Shown here: piece by piece, positions 5,227-5,235 of the stretch | Layout of the letters: each line of letters begins with the position of its first letter | How positions within the stretch are numbered: the stretch's first letter is position 1 | NCBI GenBank assembly: GCA_016926575.1 | Contig: JAFGOJ010000275.1 | Location: forward strand, 1 to 5,235 | From: Anaerolineae bacterium | Lineage (GTDB): Bacteria; Chloroflexota; Anaerolineae; B4-G1; DUEL01 | Direction of reading: 5' to 3' | DNA length: 5,235 bases | Translations under genes and position numbers: made by a program | The notes under the pieces: generated by a model | Seen by the model: the letters and a program-made list of their open reading frames with translations, nothing else | The model's database searches: none | Told to the model about the DNA's origin: nothing

Positions 5227-5235
5227 GCAGGTTCC

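Overview
The window is high-GC DNA that looks chromosomal. It is most likely from a Chloroflexota bacterium of the Anaerolineae type. I infer this from protein style, not from a marker gene: two lipoproteins with Pro/Thr/Ser linkers (one with SPLP repeats), a class A penicillin-binding protein with an 'EDANFYTNPG' first motif and a Cys-bearing tail, and many GC-rich palindromes between genes. There are no phage, plasmid, CRISPR or RNA genes that I can see.

Layout. Bases 1-317 hold no convincing gene. They contain a GC-rich inverted repeat, a NarL/DosR-type palindrome (118-131), a good promoter (172-200) and a leader with two hairpins. This leads into a small four-helix membrane protein of unknown function (318-731, +). 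It converges on a lipoprotein alpha/beta hydrolase (744-1520, -). The hydrolase is divergent from a second lipoprotein (1623-2168, +) whose globular domain resembles emfourin, the inhibitor family of M4 metalloproteases. That gene ends inside a strong palindrome (2163-2195), and a second palindrome follows at 2214-2242. Bases 2300-2554 on the minus strand are a relic of a large secreted protein, probably a jelly-roll domain like those attached to extracellular peptidases. A full-length class A penicillin-binding protein (2580-5051, -) fills the rest. It has a promoter so close to its start that the mRNA is probably leaderless. Upstream of it, 5098-5235 is repeat-rich, with a 26-bp direct repeat, a 10-bp-stem hairpin and GGAACC inverted copies.

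No operon is visible; each gene appears to be transcribed alone. The shared theme is the cell envelope: an integral membrane protein, two lipoproteins and a peptidoglycan synthase. The most interesting points are the emfourin-like lipoprotein lying beside the remains of a probable secreted protease, the likely leaderless PBP transcript, and the palindromic elements that have entered or abut coding sequence.
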